A stretch of 64,000 nt of DNA from Methylomicrobium agile (GCF_000733855.1 NZ_JPOJ01000001.1:3489001-3553000); one strand, 5' to 3'. Positions 25,359 through 35,470 are shown, numbered from the stretch's first letter. Notes: generated from the sequence alone by a model not told the origin. Made by a program: numbers and translations.

Positions 25359-26458
25359 TCGCCAAAGTTAGCGTTTATTGGAACAGGCTGCTGGAGCGGC
25401 GCTGGCTCGTTCCCGTTCTGCTCGCGAGCGGCTTGGTTCTGGCTTTCCTGGTTCCGGAGTACCATCTGCTCAGCGTTTACGCGCAGTTGATTCTGATGTA
25501 CGTCGGCATCAATATCATCCTGGCCGTCAGCCTGAATCTGGTGAATGGCTACATGGGCGAGTTTTCCCTGGCGCATGCCGGCTTCATGGCCATAGGCGCC
25601 TATACCTCGGCCGTGCTGACGATGAAGGTGCTGCCCGCGGCCGATTTTCCGCTGCTGTTTCCGTTGGCGGTGCTGGCCGGCGGTGCGGCGGCCGCGGTCT
25701 TCGGCTTGATCGTCGCGGTTCCCTCGTTCAAAGTCAGAGGCGACTATCTGGCGATTATTACCCTGGCGTTCCTGATGATCGTCAAATCCGGCATCGAAAA
25801 TATCGACTTCGTCGGCGGACCGCGCGGTCTCTCCGGCATCCTGCGGCTGACGACTTTGCCCTGGGTCTTTTTCTGGACCGTGGCGCTGGTTTGGCTGATC
25901 CGCAATTTTGTTTATTCCAACTACGGGCGCGGCGTGCTCTCGATTCGCGAAGACGAAATCGCGAGCGACCTGATGAGTGTGAATACCCGGCAGGTGAAAT
26001 TTTTCGCCTTCATGCTGTCGTCGTTCTGTGCGGGCATTGCCGGTGCGCTGTTCGCGCATCTGTTGCAATTCATTAGCCCCCGGGTTTTCGATATCGCCAA
26101 GTCCACCGAAATTCTGATCATGGTCTATTTGGGCGGCATCGCGTCGATCGGTGGCTCCATCCTCGGCGCGACGCTTTTCACTGTGCTGCTGGAGTTGTTG
26201 CGGCCGTCGACGATGGCGTCGCTGTTGTCCTGGCTGCCTGCGGCGGTATTCAATCCCCTGAACGAGCACTTCATCAGCCATCTCGGCGTGTGGCGGATGG
26301 TGATCATGCCCTTGGCGCTGATTCTGGTGATGCTGTACTGGCCGCGCGGCATGATGGGGCTGCGGGAATACCGTGGTTTCGTTCCAGAACGGGATAAGGA
26401 TGCTCATCGTCACACGCTTCCCGAAGCAGGTTTACATGAACATCCTGAAAGCGACTAA
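25355..26458 (+). CDS. livM: ABC transporter permease LivM-type
   Basis: A 367-residue permease. The family core is present: NLVNGYMGEFSLAHAGFMAIGAYTSAVL, VRGDYLAIITLAFLMIV and ARSIRE-type loop SIREDEIASDLMSVNTRQVK with GGIASIGGSILGA. About ten hydrophobic segments are visible. It forms the channel with LivH. The ORF starts inside the livH stop (ATGA overlap), and its last 23 nt overlap the livG start. The C-terminal tail after the last TM is His- and acid-rich (DAHRHTLPEAGLHEHPESD), which may simply reflect the overlap. Confidence 0.93.
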   Translation: MIAKVSVYWNRLLERRWLVPVLLASGLVLAFLVPEYHLLSVYAQLILMYVGINIILAVSLNLVNGYMGEFSLAHAGFMAIGAYTSAVLTMKVLPAADFPLLFPLAVLAGGAAAAVFGLIVAVPSFKVRGDYLAIITLAFLMIVKSGIENIDFVGGPRGLSGILRLTTLPWVFFWTVALVWLIRNFVYSNYGRGVLSIREDEIASDLMSVNTRQVKFFAFMLSSFCAGIAGALFAHLLQFISPRVFDIAKSTEILIMVYLGGIASIGGSILGATLFTVLLELLRPSTMASLLSWLPAAVFNPLNEHFISHLGVWRMVIMPLALILVMLYWPRGMMGLREYRGFVPERDKDAHRHTLPEAGLHEHPESD

Positions 26459-27206
26459 GGTGGGACATCGGTTCGGCGGCCTGCGCGCGGTCGAGGATTT
26501 CAATCTGGAACTCTACGAGGGCGATTTGGTCGGCGTGATTGGTCCCAACGGCGCCGGCAAGACGACCGTCTTCAACCTGATCACCGGCGTCTACCGGGCC
26601 AGTTCGGGCAGTATCCGCTTCAAAGGCACCGAACTGGTGGGAAAGACCCCGAACCAGATTGCCGCGTTGCACATCGGCCGCACTTTTCAGAACATCCGCT
26701 TGTTCCGCGATTTGTCGGTGCTGGACAATGTCCGGATCGCGCACTATTCGCAGGTCGCTTACACGCCCTGGGAGGCATTGCTGCACTTGGGGCGCTTTCG
26801 GCGCGAAGAACAGCGCGTGATTGATCATGCGCGTGAGCTGTTGGGGATATTCAAACTCGAGCATCTGGCCGGCGAAAAAGCGAAGAATCTGCCTTATGGC
26901 CTGCAGCGGCGGCTGGAGATAGCGCGGGCGCTGGCGATTTCGCCGGAACTGCTGTTGCTTGACGAGCCCGCCGCCGGGATGAACCCGAGGGAGATCGAGC
27001 AGTTGATGGAGTTGATCCAGTGGATTCGCCGCGAATTCAAACTGACGATTCTGCTGATCGAGCATCAGATGAAGCTGGTCATGGGCATCTGCGAACGGAT
27101 CCAGGTGCTCGATTTTGGCGTGACCCTGGTCGAAGGGCCGCCCAAATTGATCCAGAACCATCCCCGGGTTCTGGAAGCTTATCTGGGCGAGGTTCCGGTT
27201 AAATGA
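26436..27206 (+). CDS. livG: ABC transporter ATPase LivG-type
   Basis: A 256-residue ABC ATPase. I chose the ATG at 26436 (MNILKATKVGHRFGGLRAV) because homologues begin there; an upstream in-frame start at 26373 lies well inside livM. Walker A is GPNGAGKTT, the LivG-specific GRTFQNIRLF follows, and Walker B is LLLLDEPAAGMNPRE. The signature region is unusual (NLPYGLQRRLEIARAL in place of LSGG), which is normal for LivG. It couples ATP hydrolysis to import with LivF. Confidence 0.94.
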   Translation: MNILKATKVGHRFGGLRAVEDFNLELYEGDLVGVIGPNGAGKTTVFNLITGVYRASSGSIRFKGTELVGKTPNQIAALHIGRTFQNIRLFRDLSVLDNVRIAHYSQVAYTPWEALLHLGRFRREEQRVIDHARELLGIFKLEHLAGEKAKNLPYGLQRRLEIARALAISPELLLLDEPAAGMNPREIEQLMELIQWIRREFKLTILLIEHQMKLVMGICERIQVLDFGVTLVEGPPKLIQNHPRVLEAYLGEVPVK

Positions 27207-27937
27207 GACAGGCGTCGATTCGGCAGGCCGGCCCGCAACTGGAAGTGCGGAATCTGGAGGTCCGTTACAACGGCATTCAGGCTTTGCACGGGGTATCGTT
27301 CAAGGTCAACCGGGGGGAAATCGTTACATTGATCGGTGCGAACGGCGCCGGTAAAAGTTCGATTCTGCGGGCCATTTCGGGCCTCATCCGATTTACCGGC
27401 GACATCGTTTTCGACGGAAGTGATCTTGGGCCGATCCCGGCACATTCGATCGTAGGACTCGGAATCGCGCATGTGCCGGAGGGCCGGGGCATTTTCGGCA
27501 ACCTGACCGTGCAGGAAAATCTTCAGCTGGCGACCTGGCAGCGCCAGGGCAAAGGCGAGGTCGAAGCCGATTACGACAGGGTGTTTTCGCTGTTTCCGCG
27601 GCTCAAGGAGCGCCGGCAGCAGCCGGCGGGAACCCTGTCGGGGGGCGAACAGCAAATGCTCGCGGTGGCGCGCGCGCTGATGAGCCGCGGCCGGCTCCTG
27701 CTTCTGGATGAGCCTTCCATGGGTTTGGCGCCTCGGCTAGTACAGGAAATTTTCCGCATCATCGAGGACATCAACCGGACCGGCACCACAATCCTGCTGG
27801 TGGAACAGAATGCGAACATGGCGTTGCGGATAGCGCATCGGGCTTATGTGCTGGAGACGGGCAGGGTGGTACTGGCCGGGACAGGTCTGGAATTGTCGGA
27901 TAATCCTCGCATCAAGGAAGCGTATTTGGGGGCTTGA
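27203..27937 (+). CDS. livF: ABC transporter ATPase LivF-type
   Basis: A 244-residue ABC ATPase: Walker A GANGAGKSS, the LivF marker GIAHVPEGRGIFGNLTVQENL, signature LSGGEQQMLAVARAL and Walker B LLLLDEPSMGLAP. It starts in a four-base ATGA overlap with livG. It is the last gene of the liv-type operon and is followed within 20 nt by a MITE-like element whose internal hairpin and T-run could end transcription. Together, genes 23258-27937 encode a complete importer. Confidence 0.95.
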   Translation: MRQASIRQAGPQLEVRNLEVRYNGIQALHGVSFKVNRGEIVTLIGANGAGKSSILRAISGLIRFTGDIVFDGSDLGPIPAHSIVGLGIAHVPEGRGIFGNLTVQENLQLATWQRQGKGEVEADYDRVFSLFPRLKERRQQPAGTLSGGEQQMLAVARALMSRGRLLLLDEPSMGLAPRLVQEIFRIIEDINRTGTTILLVEQNANMALRIAHRAYVLETGRVVLAGTGLELSDNPRIKEAYLGA

Positions 27938-27956
27938 GCGCCTGGAGGCACTTGGG

Positions 27957-28078
27957 CTGCCATTAAGTTAATAAGAACGTCGAGTCGGCCTCGCGTGGAG
28001 TCCAAAGCTTGCTTTGGAAAAATCGCTAAGTCGGCCAAAGCAAGCTTTGGACTCTATTTTTTCTTAAGTTAATGGCAG
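27957..28078. mobile_element. 122-bp MITE-like element with long internal hairpin
   Basis: Terminal inverted repeats CTGCCATTAAGTTAATAAGAA (left) and the complement of CTGCCATTAACTTAAGAA (right) bound a non-coding segment. Inside, a perfect 20-bp inverted repeat (27998-28017 and 28035-28054) surrounds a 17-nt loop and is followed by TATTTTTT. The octamer AGTCGGCC occurs twice (27983-27990, 28029-28036). The tetramer TGGG flanks both ends (27953-27956, 28079-28082), a possible target duplication. It codes for nothing. It could act as a terminator for livF. Confidence 0.65.
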
Positions 28079-28228
28079 TGGGGGCATTTCGATGCGTAGC
28101 CTTGTCTGCCGACATTACAATATCACCTTGAGTATGGCGCGGCGTTTTGAAAGCGCGCCATAAACCCTGCTTTAAACCGAATTTTAAGATATAATCACGA
28201 GATTTTTACTGCATATCGTGAGTGTACC

Positions 28229-29149
28229 GTGGCGAGTTCGAATTACGATGTTTCGACGTTTCAGGGATTGATTCTGGCCCTGCAGGAATACTGGGCCAAG
28301 CAAGGCTGTGTGCTGCTGCAGCCTTTGGATCAGGAAGTGGGGGCGGGGACTTTTCATCCGGCGACCTTTCTTCGCGCGATCGGCCCCGAACCCTGGAATA
28401 CGGCCTATGTCCAGCCTTCGCGCCGGCCAACCGACGGACGCTTCGGCGAGAACCCGAACCGCCTGCAGCATTATTACCAGTACCAGGTGATCCTGAAGCC
28501 TTCGCCCGACAACATTCAGGAACTCTATCTCGATTCCCTGCGTTACCTGGGCTTCGATCTGCTCGAACACGACATCCGCTTCGTCGAGGATAACTGGGAG
28601 TCGCCGACGCTGGGCGCCTGGGGGCTCGGTTGGGAGGTCTGGCTGAACGGGATGGAAGTGACCCAGTTTACCTATTTCCAGCAGGTCGGCGGCCTCGAGT
28701 GCCGGCCGGTAACCGGCGAAATCACTTACGGGATGGAACGGCTGGCGATGTATTTGCAGGGCGTGCAGAGCGTGTTCGATCTGGTCTGGACGCGTACTCC
28801 GCACGGCGTGGTGAGTTACGGTGACGTATTCCATCAGAACGAGGTCGAAATGTCCGCGTTCAATTTCGATTATGCGAACGTCGATTTTCTGTTCAAATGC
28901 TTCGACACCTACGAACAGGAATGCCGGAAATTGATCCAGGCAAACTTGCCGTTGCCGGCCTACGAAATGGTGCTGAAGGCGTCGCATACCTTCAATCTGC
29001 TCGATGCGCGGCACGCGATCTCGGTCACCGAGCGCCAGCGCTATATTTTGCGGGTCAGAAATCTGGCCAAATCGGTCGCCGAGGCCTACTACCAGCGCCG
29101 TGAATCGCTGGGCTTTCCGATGCTGGCCGGACAGGGAGAATCAAGATGA
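28229..29149 (+). CDS. glyQ: Glycyl-tRNA synthetase alpha subunit
   Basis: A 306-residue catalytic subunit of the heterotetrameric glycyl-tRNA synthetase, which activates glycine and charges tRNA-Gly. It has the near-invariant family start [13 protein letters not shown], then [30 protein letters not shown], and class II motifs 2 and 3 ([34 protein letters not shown]). It starts with GTG. The stop overlaps the glyS start by four bases (ATGA). The glyQ-glyS-gmhB-plsC order is common in gammaproteobacteria. Confidence 0.97.
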   Translation: MASSNYDVSTFQGLILALQEYWAKQGCVLLQPLDQEVGAGTFHPATFLRAIGPEPWNTAYVQPSRRPTDGRFGENPNRLQHYYQYQVILKPSPDNIQELYLDSLRYLGFDLLEHDIRFVEDNWESPTLGAWGLGWEVWLNGMEVTQFTYFQQVGGLECRPVTGEITYGMERLAMYLQGVQSVFDLVWTRTPHGVVSYGDVFHQNEVEMSAFNFDYANVDFLFKCFDTYEQECRKLIQANLPLPAYEMVLKASHTFNLLDARHAISVTERQRYILRVRNLAKSVAEAYYQRRESLGFPMLAGQGESR

Positions 29150-31215
29150 GCGAAACCAGACATTTACTTTTCGAATTGGGCTCGGAAGAACTGCCGCCGA
29201 AGAACCTGCTGAATCTGGCCCAGGCGCTGCAAAACGGCATCGTCGCGGGATTGAACGAGGCTGGCTTGGCGTTTTCAGGCAGCCGGTTTTATGCGACGCC
29301 GCGGCGTCTTGCGGTTTTGATCGAGAATCTCGATACCGCACAGCCAAACAAGACGGTCGAAAAGCGCGGTCCGGCACTGCAGGCCGCTTATGCGCCGGAC
29401 GGCAGCCCGAGTAAGGCCACGCTGGGATTCGCGGCCAGCTGCGGCACCACCTTCGATCAATTGCAGGAGCTGAAAACCGACAAGGGTGCATGGCTTTCCT
29501 ATACCCAGGAGATCGAAGGGCAGGCTACCGAAAAATTGATTCCTGACATCATCCGCAAAAGTCTGGCTATGCTTCCGATCGCCAAACGGATGCGCTGGGG
29601 CAGCTTCACGACCGAATTCATCAGGCCCGTGCACTGGGCCGTGCTGCTGTTCGGCGAACAGGTGATCGAGGCCGAGATTCTGGGCCTGACAACTGGCCGC
29701 GCCACCCAGGGCCACCGCTTTCATGCGCCGGAGCAATTGACGGTTGCAAGCCCCGAGGCTTATGTAGAAACGCTGCATGAGAAGGGCAGGGTGATCGCCG
29801 ATTTCGAAGCCAGGAAAACGCTCATCCGCGAGGCCGCGAACAAGGCCGCCGTCCAGGTAAACGGCATCGCGCATATCGAGGACGATCTGCTCGATGAAGT
29901 CGCTGCGCTGAATGAATGGCCGATGCCGGTCACCGGCAATTTCGATCCACGCTTTCTGGAATTGCCGGCCGAAGTGCTGATCACGACGATGCAGACCAAC
30001 CAGAAATATTTTCCGGTGAAGAGCCGGGGCGGCGCGCTGCTGCCGCATTTCATCACGTTCAGCAACATCGAGAGCAAGCGCCCCGAGTCGATCCGGCGCG
30101 GCAACGAGCGCGTGATTACTCCTCGCCTGACCGACGCCGAATTTTTCTGGAGACAGGATCGCAAGAAACCTTTGGCCGAGCGTGTCTTGAGTATGGCCAA
30201 CATCGTGTTCCAGGAGAAGCTGGGGACCGTGGCGGACAAGACTGGACGCGTGGTCAAACTGGCCGAAGTGATTGCAAACCTGCTGCAGGCCGATGCCGGC
30301 TTGGCGAAACGTGCCGCGTTGCTGGCCAAAACCGATCTGTTGACCGATATGGTCGGCGAATTCGGCAATCTGCAGGGTATCATGGGCCGTTATTACGCGC
30401 TGGCGGACGGCGAGCCGGCCGAAGTGGCGCAGGCGATCGAAGAGCATTATCTGCCGAAGCAGGCCGGCGGTCCGACGCCGGGCAGCGCAACCGGCCGGAT
30501 CGTCGCGCTGGCGGACAAGATCGACACCTTGTGCGGCATTTTCAGCACCGGACTGATTCCGACCGGCGACAAGGATCCTTATGCGCTCCGGCGCACGGCG
30601 ATCGGCGTGCTCCGGATCATCGTCGAAAACCGCCTGCCGCTGAATATCCGCGATCTGATCGACGTTGCGCTGGGCCAGTTCACGCATGCGTTCGACGTCG
30701 AGGCGACGCGTGCGCTGGTGAGCGATTTCGTGTTCGACCGGCTGAAGGGCTACTGCCTGGATCAGGGCTACTCGGCCGATGAGTTCGAGGCGGTGATGGC
30801 GGTCAATCCGTCCGAGCCGCTCGACTTCGTTCAGCGCCTGGCCGCGGTCAAAGCGTTCCGGCAGTTGCCGCAGGCCGAAAGCCTTTCGGCCGCGAACAAA
30901 CGCATCCGCAATATCCTGAAAAAATCGGAGACGGCGCCTGCCGCTTCGGTCGGAACGCTCGCCGAAGCGCAGGAACAGCGTCTGTTTGAAGCGGCCAACA
31001 GCGCGGCGGAGGCGATCCAGCCGCTTTTGGCGCAGCGCGATTACCAGGGCACGCTGAGCCGGCTCGCGCAGCTGGAGCCTGTGGTCAACGATTTTTTCGA
31101 TCATGTGATGGTAATGTGCGACGATCCCGAATTGCGCGCGAACCGGCTGGCGTTGCTGACGCTGTTGTCCGAACAGTTTTTGACTTGCGCGGACATCTCG
31201 AAACTGCAGTCTTGA
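29146..31215 (+). CDS. glyS: Glycyl-tRNA synthetase beta subunit
   Basis: A 689-residue beta subunit, required with GlyQ for tRNA-Gly binding and aminoacylation. Family marks include [20 protein letters not shown] at the N-terminus, [30 protein letters not shown], the HD-like region [13 protein letters not shown]-type ([20 protein letters not shown]) and a C-terminal DALR anticodon-binding domain ([20 protein letters not shown]). It is full length, with ATGA overlap to glyQ. gmhB follows after 108 nt. Confidence 0.97.
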   Translation: MSETRHLLFELGSEELPPKNLLNLAQALQNGIVAGLNEAGLAFSGSRFYATPRRLAVLIENLDTAQPNKTVEKRGPALQAAYAPDGSPSKATLGFAASCGTTFDQLQELKTDKGAWLSYTQEIEGQATEKLIPDIIRKSLAMLPIAKRMRWGSFTTEFIRPVHWAVLLFGEQVIEAEILGLTTGRATQGHRFHAPEQLTVASPEAYVETLHEKGRVIADFEARKTLIREAANKAAVQVNGIAHIEDDLLDEVAALNEWPMPVTGNFDPRFLELPAEVLITTMQTNQKYFPVKSRGGALLPHFITFSNIESKRPESIRRGNERVITPRLTDAEFFWRQDRKKPLAERVLSMANIVFQEKLGTVADKTGRVVKLAEVIANLLQADAGLAKRAALLAKTDLLTDMVGEFGNLQGIMGRYYALADGEPAEVAQAIEEHYLPKQAGGPTPGSATGRIVALADKIDTLCGIFSTGLIPTGDKDPYALRRTAIGVLRIIVENRLPLNIRDLIDVALGQFTHAFDVEATRALVSDFVFDRLKGYCLDQGYSADEFEAVMAVNPSEPLDFVQRLAAVKAFRQLPQAESLSAANKRIRNILKKSETAPAASVGTLAEAQEQRLFEAANSAAEAIQPLLAQRDYQGTLSRLAQLEPVVNDFFDHVMVMCDDPELRANRLALLTLLSEQFLTCADISKLQS

Positions 31216-31323
31216 TCGGAGACCGGCGCCCCATCGATGAAGCAACAGAATATCCGAGCGGCGAGAAAATTCCGGCTTTTCGCCGGTTCCGCAGCCTCAG
31301 GTCGAAGCGGCCCGGCTTGAAAC

Positions 31324-31875
31324 ATGGCGCATAACCGTTATGTACTGCTCGACCGGGACGGCGTGATCAACGAGGACTCCGACGCGTTCATCAAGTCGCC
31401 GGAAGAATGGCGGCCGATTCCGGGAAGCCTGGAGGCGATCGCGCTGCTGGGCAGCCACGGCTTCAAGGTCGTGGTGATCACGAACCAGTCCGGCATCGCG
31501 CGCGGGTTGTTCGATCTCTCCATGCTGGAGCGCATCCACCGGAAGATGCGCCGCCTGGCTGCCGAAAACGGCGGCGCGATCGAGGCGATATATTACTGTC
31601 CGCACGGCCCTGAAGACGATTGCGACTGCCGCAAGCCGAAAGCGGGGCTGATCAGAGCCTTCGCGGCGGAGCATCGGGCCGATCTGCACGATGCGGTGCT
31701 GGTCGGCGATTCGCTGCGCGACATTCAGGCCGCCGAAGCGGCCGGCATCCGGCCGATCCTGGTCAAGACCGGCAAAGGCCGGAAAACGCTGGCCGCGAAC
31801 CCCCATTTGAAAATCCCGGTTTTTGACAATTTATATGACGCTGCAAACGCCCTCGTCTCGGGGCAGGAACTTTAA
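31324..31875 (+). CDS. gmhB: D-glycero-D-manno-heptose 1,7-bisphosphate 7-phosphatase
   Basis: A 183-residue HAD phosphatase. Motif I DRDGVIN has nucleophile Asp10 and acid Asp12, motif II is ITNQSG and motif IV GDSLRD. The Cys/His zinc loop (YYCPHGPEDDCDCRKP) is typical of GmhB. It removes the 7-phosphate in ADP-heptose synthesis for the LPS inner core. Its last 41 nt overlap the start of plsC, consistent with coupled translation. Confidence 0.95.
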   Translation: MAHNRYVLLDRDGVINEDSDAFIKSPEEWRPIPGSLEAIALLGSHGFKVVVITNQSGIARGLFDLSMLERIHRKMRRLAAENGGAIEAIYYCPHGPEDDCDCRKPKAGLIRAFAAEHRADLHDAVLVGDSLRDIQAAEAAGIRPILVKTGKGRKTLAANPHLKIPVFDNLYDAANALVSGQEL

Positions 31876-32578
31876 GGTTTATTTCGGTTCGACGCTGCTG
31901 TTCATCGGCATGACGCTGTCGCTGTTCGTGATCTGTCCCCTGGTGCTGATGGCGATTGTGCTGCCTTTCCGGATCCGTTACCGGATCGCCGGGCTCTGGA
32001 TCAAATGGGTGCTGTGGCTCGCTAAAGCATGCTGCGGGATCGACCATGAAATCGAAGGGATGGAACACATCGACCCGAGCCGGACTTCGATCGTGCTGAG
32101 CAAGCACCAGTCGGCCTGGGAGACGATCGCTTATCGCGATTTTCTGCCGATGCATTCGGTTTTGCTGAAGCGGTCGCTGCTTTGGCTGCCGCTTTGGGGG
32201 TGGGCGATGGCAACATTGAAACCGATTGCGATCGACCGCAAAAATCAGCGTGCGGCGCTGCGTAAATTGCTCGATAAAGGCACAGAGAATTTAAAGGCCG
32301 GCCTCTGGGTGGTCATTTTTCCGGAAGGCACCCGTACCGCGCCCGGCGAAGTCAAAAAATTCAATGCCGGCGGGGCGATGCTGGCGCAGCAATCGGGATA
32401 TCCGGTCGTGCCGATTGCGCATAACGCCGGCGTTTACTGGCCGCGTTACAGCTTTTTGAAATATCCGGGTACGATCAAGGTCAAAATCGGTCCTCCGATC
32501 GAAAGCAAAGGGCGCAAGGCCGCCCATATCAATGCCGAGGCCGAAGCCTGGATTGCCGAGGCGATGAAGGAACTTTAA
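31835..32578 (+). CDS. plsC: 1-acyl-sn-glycerol-3-phosphate acyltransferase
   Basis: About 247 residues. The ATG at 31835 (MTLQTPSSRG) is preferred to an in-frame TTG four codons upstream. A hydrophobic N-terminal anchor (about 19-45, FGSTLLFIGMTLSLFVICPL) precedes the acyltransferase motifs: block I HQSAWE (H91-E96; the Glu variant of HX4D is usual in this clade) and block III FPEGTR (162-167). It makes phosphatidic acid at the inner membrane. It is embedded in gmhB's 3' end. A second PlsC-family protein at 60496-61329 is likely specialised for ornithine lipids. Confidence 0.92.
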   Translation: MTLQTPSSRGRNFKVYFGSTLLFIGMTLSLFVICPLVLMAIVLPFRIRYRIAGLWIKWVLWLAKACCGIDHEIEGMEHIDPSRTSIVLSKHQSAWETIAYRDFLPMHSVLLKRSLLWLPLWGWAMATLKPIAIDRKNQRAALRKLLDKGTENLKAGLWVVIFPEGTRTAPGEVKKFNAGGAMLAQQSGYPVVPIAHNAGVYWPRYSFLKYPGTIKVKIGPPIESKGRKAAHINAEAEAWIAEAMKEL

Positions 32579-32683
32579 AAAAGCGGGTCGAAAGCACGGG
32601 GCGTAAAAACTGCAAGTTGCTTCTTATGCCGGTTTTTCTGGTTTTCCATTGGTTTATAAAACAATCACTCAAGGTTTAACTGA

Positions 32684-33178
32684 ATGAAAAAGATTTTACT
32701 CATCTCGATTTCCGCTTTGCTCGCCGTGGGTTGCGCCGAGAAAGGCGAATATGAAGCGGCGGTTTTGGAGGAAATAAAAAAGGAACAGGAGGTGAAGGAC
32801 TATCACATCGATCCGGAAAAAATGACCGATTGTGTCGTCGACACCACGACCCAGCACATGCCCGGCTTTGCCGAGTTCGATCCCGAACGCCGTACCGCCT
32901 ATAAAAACTACACCAAAATGCTGACGTTGATGAAGTCGGCAGACCCGAAGAAAACGCTGGATGAGTTGCGTAAGGATTTCGGTTCACCGAAAGCCCTGGC
33001 CGATGCCCACAACAATTTCACCGAAAGCCTGATGAACTGCTATTCGGCCATCATGATTCAGTCCGAGCCCGAAGAAGAGGGAAAAGGGGCTCAGGAAGAG
33101 GCGAAACCGAATGCCGAACCGGCAAAAAGCGATGCCGAACCGGCTCAGCCGGCGCCTGTCGAATCCGGGAAAAAATAA
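32684..33178 (+). CDS. Uncharacterised lipoprotein
   Basis: A 164-residue protein with a lipoprotein signal (MKKILLISISALLAVGC, Cys17). The mature part is helical and charged, with two cysteines (MTDCVVD and LMNCYSA) that could form a disulfide. It ends in a low-complexity Glu/Ala/Pro tail (EEAKPNAEPAKSDAEPAQPA). The family is not recognised. It is a single gene with an A/T-rich upstream region (TTGGTTTATAAAAC) that may hold the promoter. It converges on the SPOR-domain gene. Confidence 0.75.
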   Translation: MKKILLISISALLAVGCAEKGEYEAAVLEEIKKEQEVKDYHIDPEKMTDCVVDTTTQHMPGFAEFDPERRTAYKNYTKMLTLMKSADPKKTLDELRKDFGSPKALADAHNNFTESLMNCYSAIMIQSEPEEEGKGAQEEAKPNAEPAKSDAEPAQPAPVESGKK

Positions 33179-33237
33179 ATCCTGCCTGGAGATCGGTTCG
33201 ACGGTATTCTGCCGTCATCGGCGGGATAACCTCCGGC

Positions 33238-34764
33238 TTAAGTCGCCGCGACCCAAATCGAGTTCAAACGCAGCAATTTCTTGAGCCGCGCCGAGTGGGC
33301 GCTGGCTGCCTCCCTGGTAGCGAAGCCGGGCACGCTGAGCCGGTACCAAATGGAATGATTGATATCGATTTTCCTCACTTTGACCGGAATCCCTTTTCGC
33401 TTCAATTCCGCGGCTTTTTTTCTGGCATCGTCCATCTGTCTGAAGGCGGCCAAGTTAACCGACCACGGGCCGCCGGCGGTTCCTGTGGCGGGTTTGTCCG
33501 GATAGCTTTCCGAAGCTTTTTGCGGTGCGGCGCTTTGGGCCGGTTGAACCGGTAAAACACGGATTTTGCGGACGGAAGGTTCGGAAATTTTTCGGGCCCC
33601 GCCGGCCGCCGGCGGGGCGGCGACATGAAGCGGCCCGGTTTCCGGAGAAGCCGGTGCCCGGACCGCGGCCGATTGGTTTCCCGGCTTTTGCGGGCTTTCA
33701 TCGATAAAGGCACTGGGCGTATCGGCGCTGTCTCCGACCACCTGTTTACCATTGTCGAGCTTTTCGCTCAAGCCGTCGAGGTCTTCTTTCATGATCGACT
33801 GCATGTCTTGCAGTTTAATCAGTTCGGCACGTGTCTGAACGGCTAGGTAGCCGAGGTATGAAGCCGCACATAAGGCGGCGAGCGACAGCAACATCGCCGC
33901 ATAGGAAAGGCGGCGGGTATTCGAGGCTTTGGCTTCAAGCTGCGCGATACGTTGCAGGAGGTCTTCCGGCGCCGAGGGCAGACGGCTCTCTTCCCCGGCA
34001 TGCAGCGGTGCGTCAGGGGCGATGCCTCGTTCCGGGATGAAAGCGTCTGCTTTAAATGGGGAGAAGGGAGCTTCGACAGACGGATTCACATCGCCCAATG
34101 CCGTCGTTTCATTTCCGGGTGGATGATGCGGAATGGCGTCTGGTTCCGGCTCTCGGTCAAGGGGAGGGCGGCAGTCTTTGAATGCGGTGCGGTTGACAAA
34201 GGACGTTTCTTCCGGATCGGGTTTGGGAATGGGGAGTGCCGGGGCGTCCGGCGCGAAAGCTTCATCCTTTTCGGCGGGCAAGGCGAAAATGTCATGAAGC
34301 GTGCCGGCAGATTCGGGTGCCGGATGGCGCAAGGCGGAGGCCGCGTGCTCGTCAGCAATAGGCGCAAGCGCATCCTGGCCCGGGAGCGGTTCAATATTTA
34401 CGGATGCCGCTTGGTACGGCGGCGGATCCGGGGCTAGCTCGACGTCGGCGAGCGGCGAGCCGATATCCACCGGTTCGACATATTCGTCATCGTCGGCTTG
34501 CAGTACGGTCAGGGCCTCGTCTTCACCGAACGCATCGAAGGGCGGGACAACGTCCTGAGGGATCGGTAACGTCCGGTCATCGACTACCGTCCGCGCGGAA
34601 ACGTTTTCATCGGCGTCGAAACCCGTATTGATCAGCAGCCGGTCGATCGCATCTTCGTCATCATCCAGATCGGTCAACGGCTCAATGACCGGATCGACTT
34701 CGGCGATATTCGGTTCGACGCGGTAGCGTCCTTCTTTAGACTTTTTGTTTAAAAGCTCTGTCAT
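33238..34764 (-). CDS. SPOR-domain membrane protein
   Basis: About 508 residues from the ATG at 34764 (MTELLNKKSKEGRY); another in-frame ATG 33 nt upstream (34797) is possible. A long acidic, low-complexity cytoplasmic region (about 1-275) precedes one TM helix (LSYAAMLLSLAALCAASYLG). A periplasmic Pro/Ala linker and a C-terminal SPOR domain (WSVNLAAFRQMDDARKKAAE onward, about 75 residues) follow. SPOR domains bind denuded glycan at the septum, so a role in division or envelope maintenance is likely. The very long acidic cytoplasmic part is unusual compared with DedD or FtsN. It is divergent from gcvR. Confidence 0.85.
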   Translation of the reverse strand: MTELLNKKSKEGRYRVEPNIAEVDPVIEPLTDLDDDEDAIDRLLINTGFDADENVSARTVVDDRTLPIPQDVVPPFDAFGEDEALTVLQADDDEYVEPVDIGSPLADVELAPDPPPYQAASVNIEPLPGQDALAPIADEHAASALRHPAPESAGTLHDIFALPAEKDEAFAPDAPALPIPKPDPEETSFVNRTAFKDCRPPLDREPEPDAIPHHPPGNETTALGDVNPSVEAPFSPFKADAFIPERGIAPDAPLHAGEESRLPSAPEDLLQRIAQLEAKASNTRRLSYAAMLLSLAALCAASYLGYLAVQTRAELIKLQDMQSIMKEDLDGLSEKLDNGKQVVGDSADTPSAFIDESPQKPGNQSAAVRAPASPETGPLHVAAPPAAGGARKISEPSVRKIRVLPVQPAQSAAPQKASESYPDKPATGTAGGPWSVNLAAFRQMDDARKKAAELKRKGIPVKVRKIDINHSIWYRLSVPGFATREAASAHSARLKKLLRLNSIWVAAT

Positions 34765-34945
34765 TGGGGGGCTCTTTGGTAGTAATATAACGCTCATTTT
34801 TCCGGCTAGTTTATTGCTTGGCGAGGAAAAAATCCAATATCTTTCATTTGTTTAATCAATAGGAGTTTGAAGCTAAGCGGATGTATTTTTTGCCACAGTA
34901 TTTTTGCCCCTTATCGCCCTCAGCCGATAAACCGAAGAGAAAAAT

Positions 34946-35470
34946 ATGCAATTAGCCGTTACCGTATTGGGACATAACCGGAGCTTATTCATCAGCGAAA
35001 TATTGTCCGCAGTCCGCGATTGCAAATGCGGTATTGTAGAAGTTCGCTACAGCAGACTGGAACAGGCGCATGCAGCCTATTTGCTGATCCAGGGTAACTG
35101 GAACCAAATCGCCAAGATCGAAAATGCCCTGGAAGCGGTCGAGAAGCGCCTGGACATCAAGGTCCATATGCTGAGGCCCGAACATCAGCACAGAGAAAAA
35201 GATTTTCTGCCTTATTCCCTCGAAACGTTATCGGTCGACCGCGACAACATCATCGAAGCGGTATCGTCCTTCCTGGACTCGCACGGAATCGAAATCGAGG
35301 AGGTGTCGGGCAGTTCGTATCAGGCGCCGTACATTTCGACTTCGGTGTTCACCACCAAATTCATCGTGCTGATCCCGCCGGAAGTCCGCTTGCTGCCGTT
35401 GCGCGAGGAATTTCTGGATTTCTGCGATCAACTGAATATCGACGCCATTCTCGAACCGATTAAACGTTAG
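34946..35470 (+). CDS. gcvR: Glycine cleavage system regulator-like ACT protein
   Basis: A 174-residue protein with two ACT domains (about 1-75 and 90-172), as in GcvR. The N-terminal MQLAVTVLGHNRSLFISEIL and the second-domain FTTKFIVLIPPEV pattern fit. GcvR proteins restrain GcvA-dependent expression of the glycine cleavage operon through protein contacts. The bcp gene follows at 9 nt, a conserved pairing in gammaproteobacteria. No gcvA is in the window, so the partner here is inferred. Confidence 0.82.
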   Translation: MQLAVTVLGHNRSLFISEILSAVRDCKCGIVEVRYSRLEQAHAAYLLIQGNWNQIAKIENALEAVEKRLDIKVHMLRPEHQHREKDFLPYSLETLSVDRDNIIEAVSSFLDSHGIEIEEVSGSSYQAPYISTSVFTTKFIVLIPPEVRLLPLREEFLDFCDQLNIDAILEPIKR

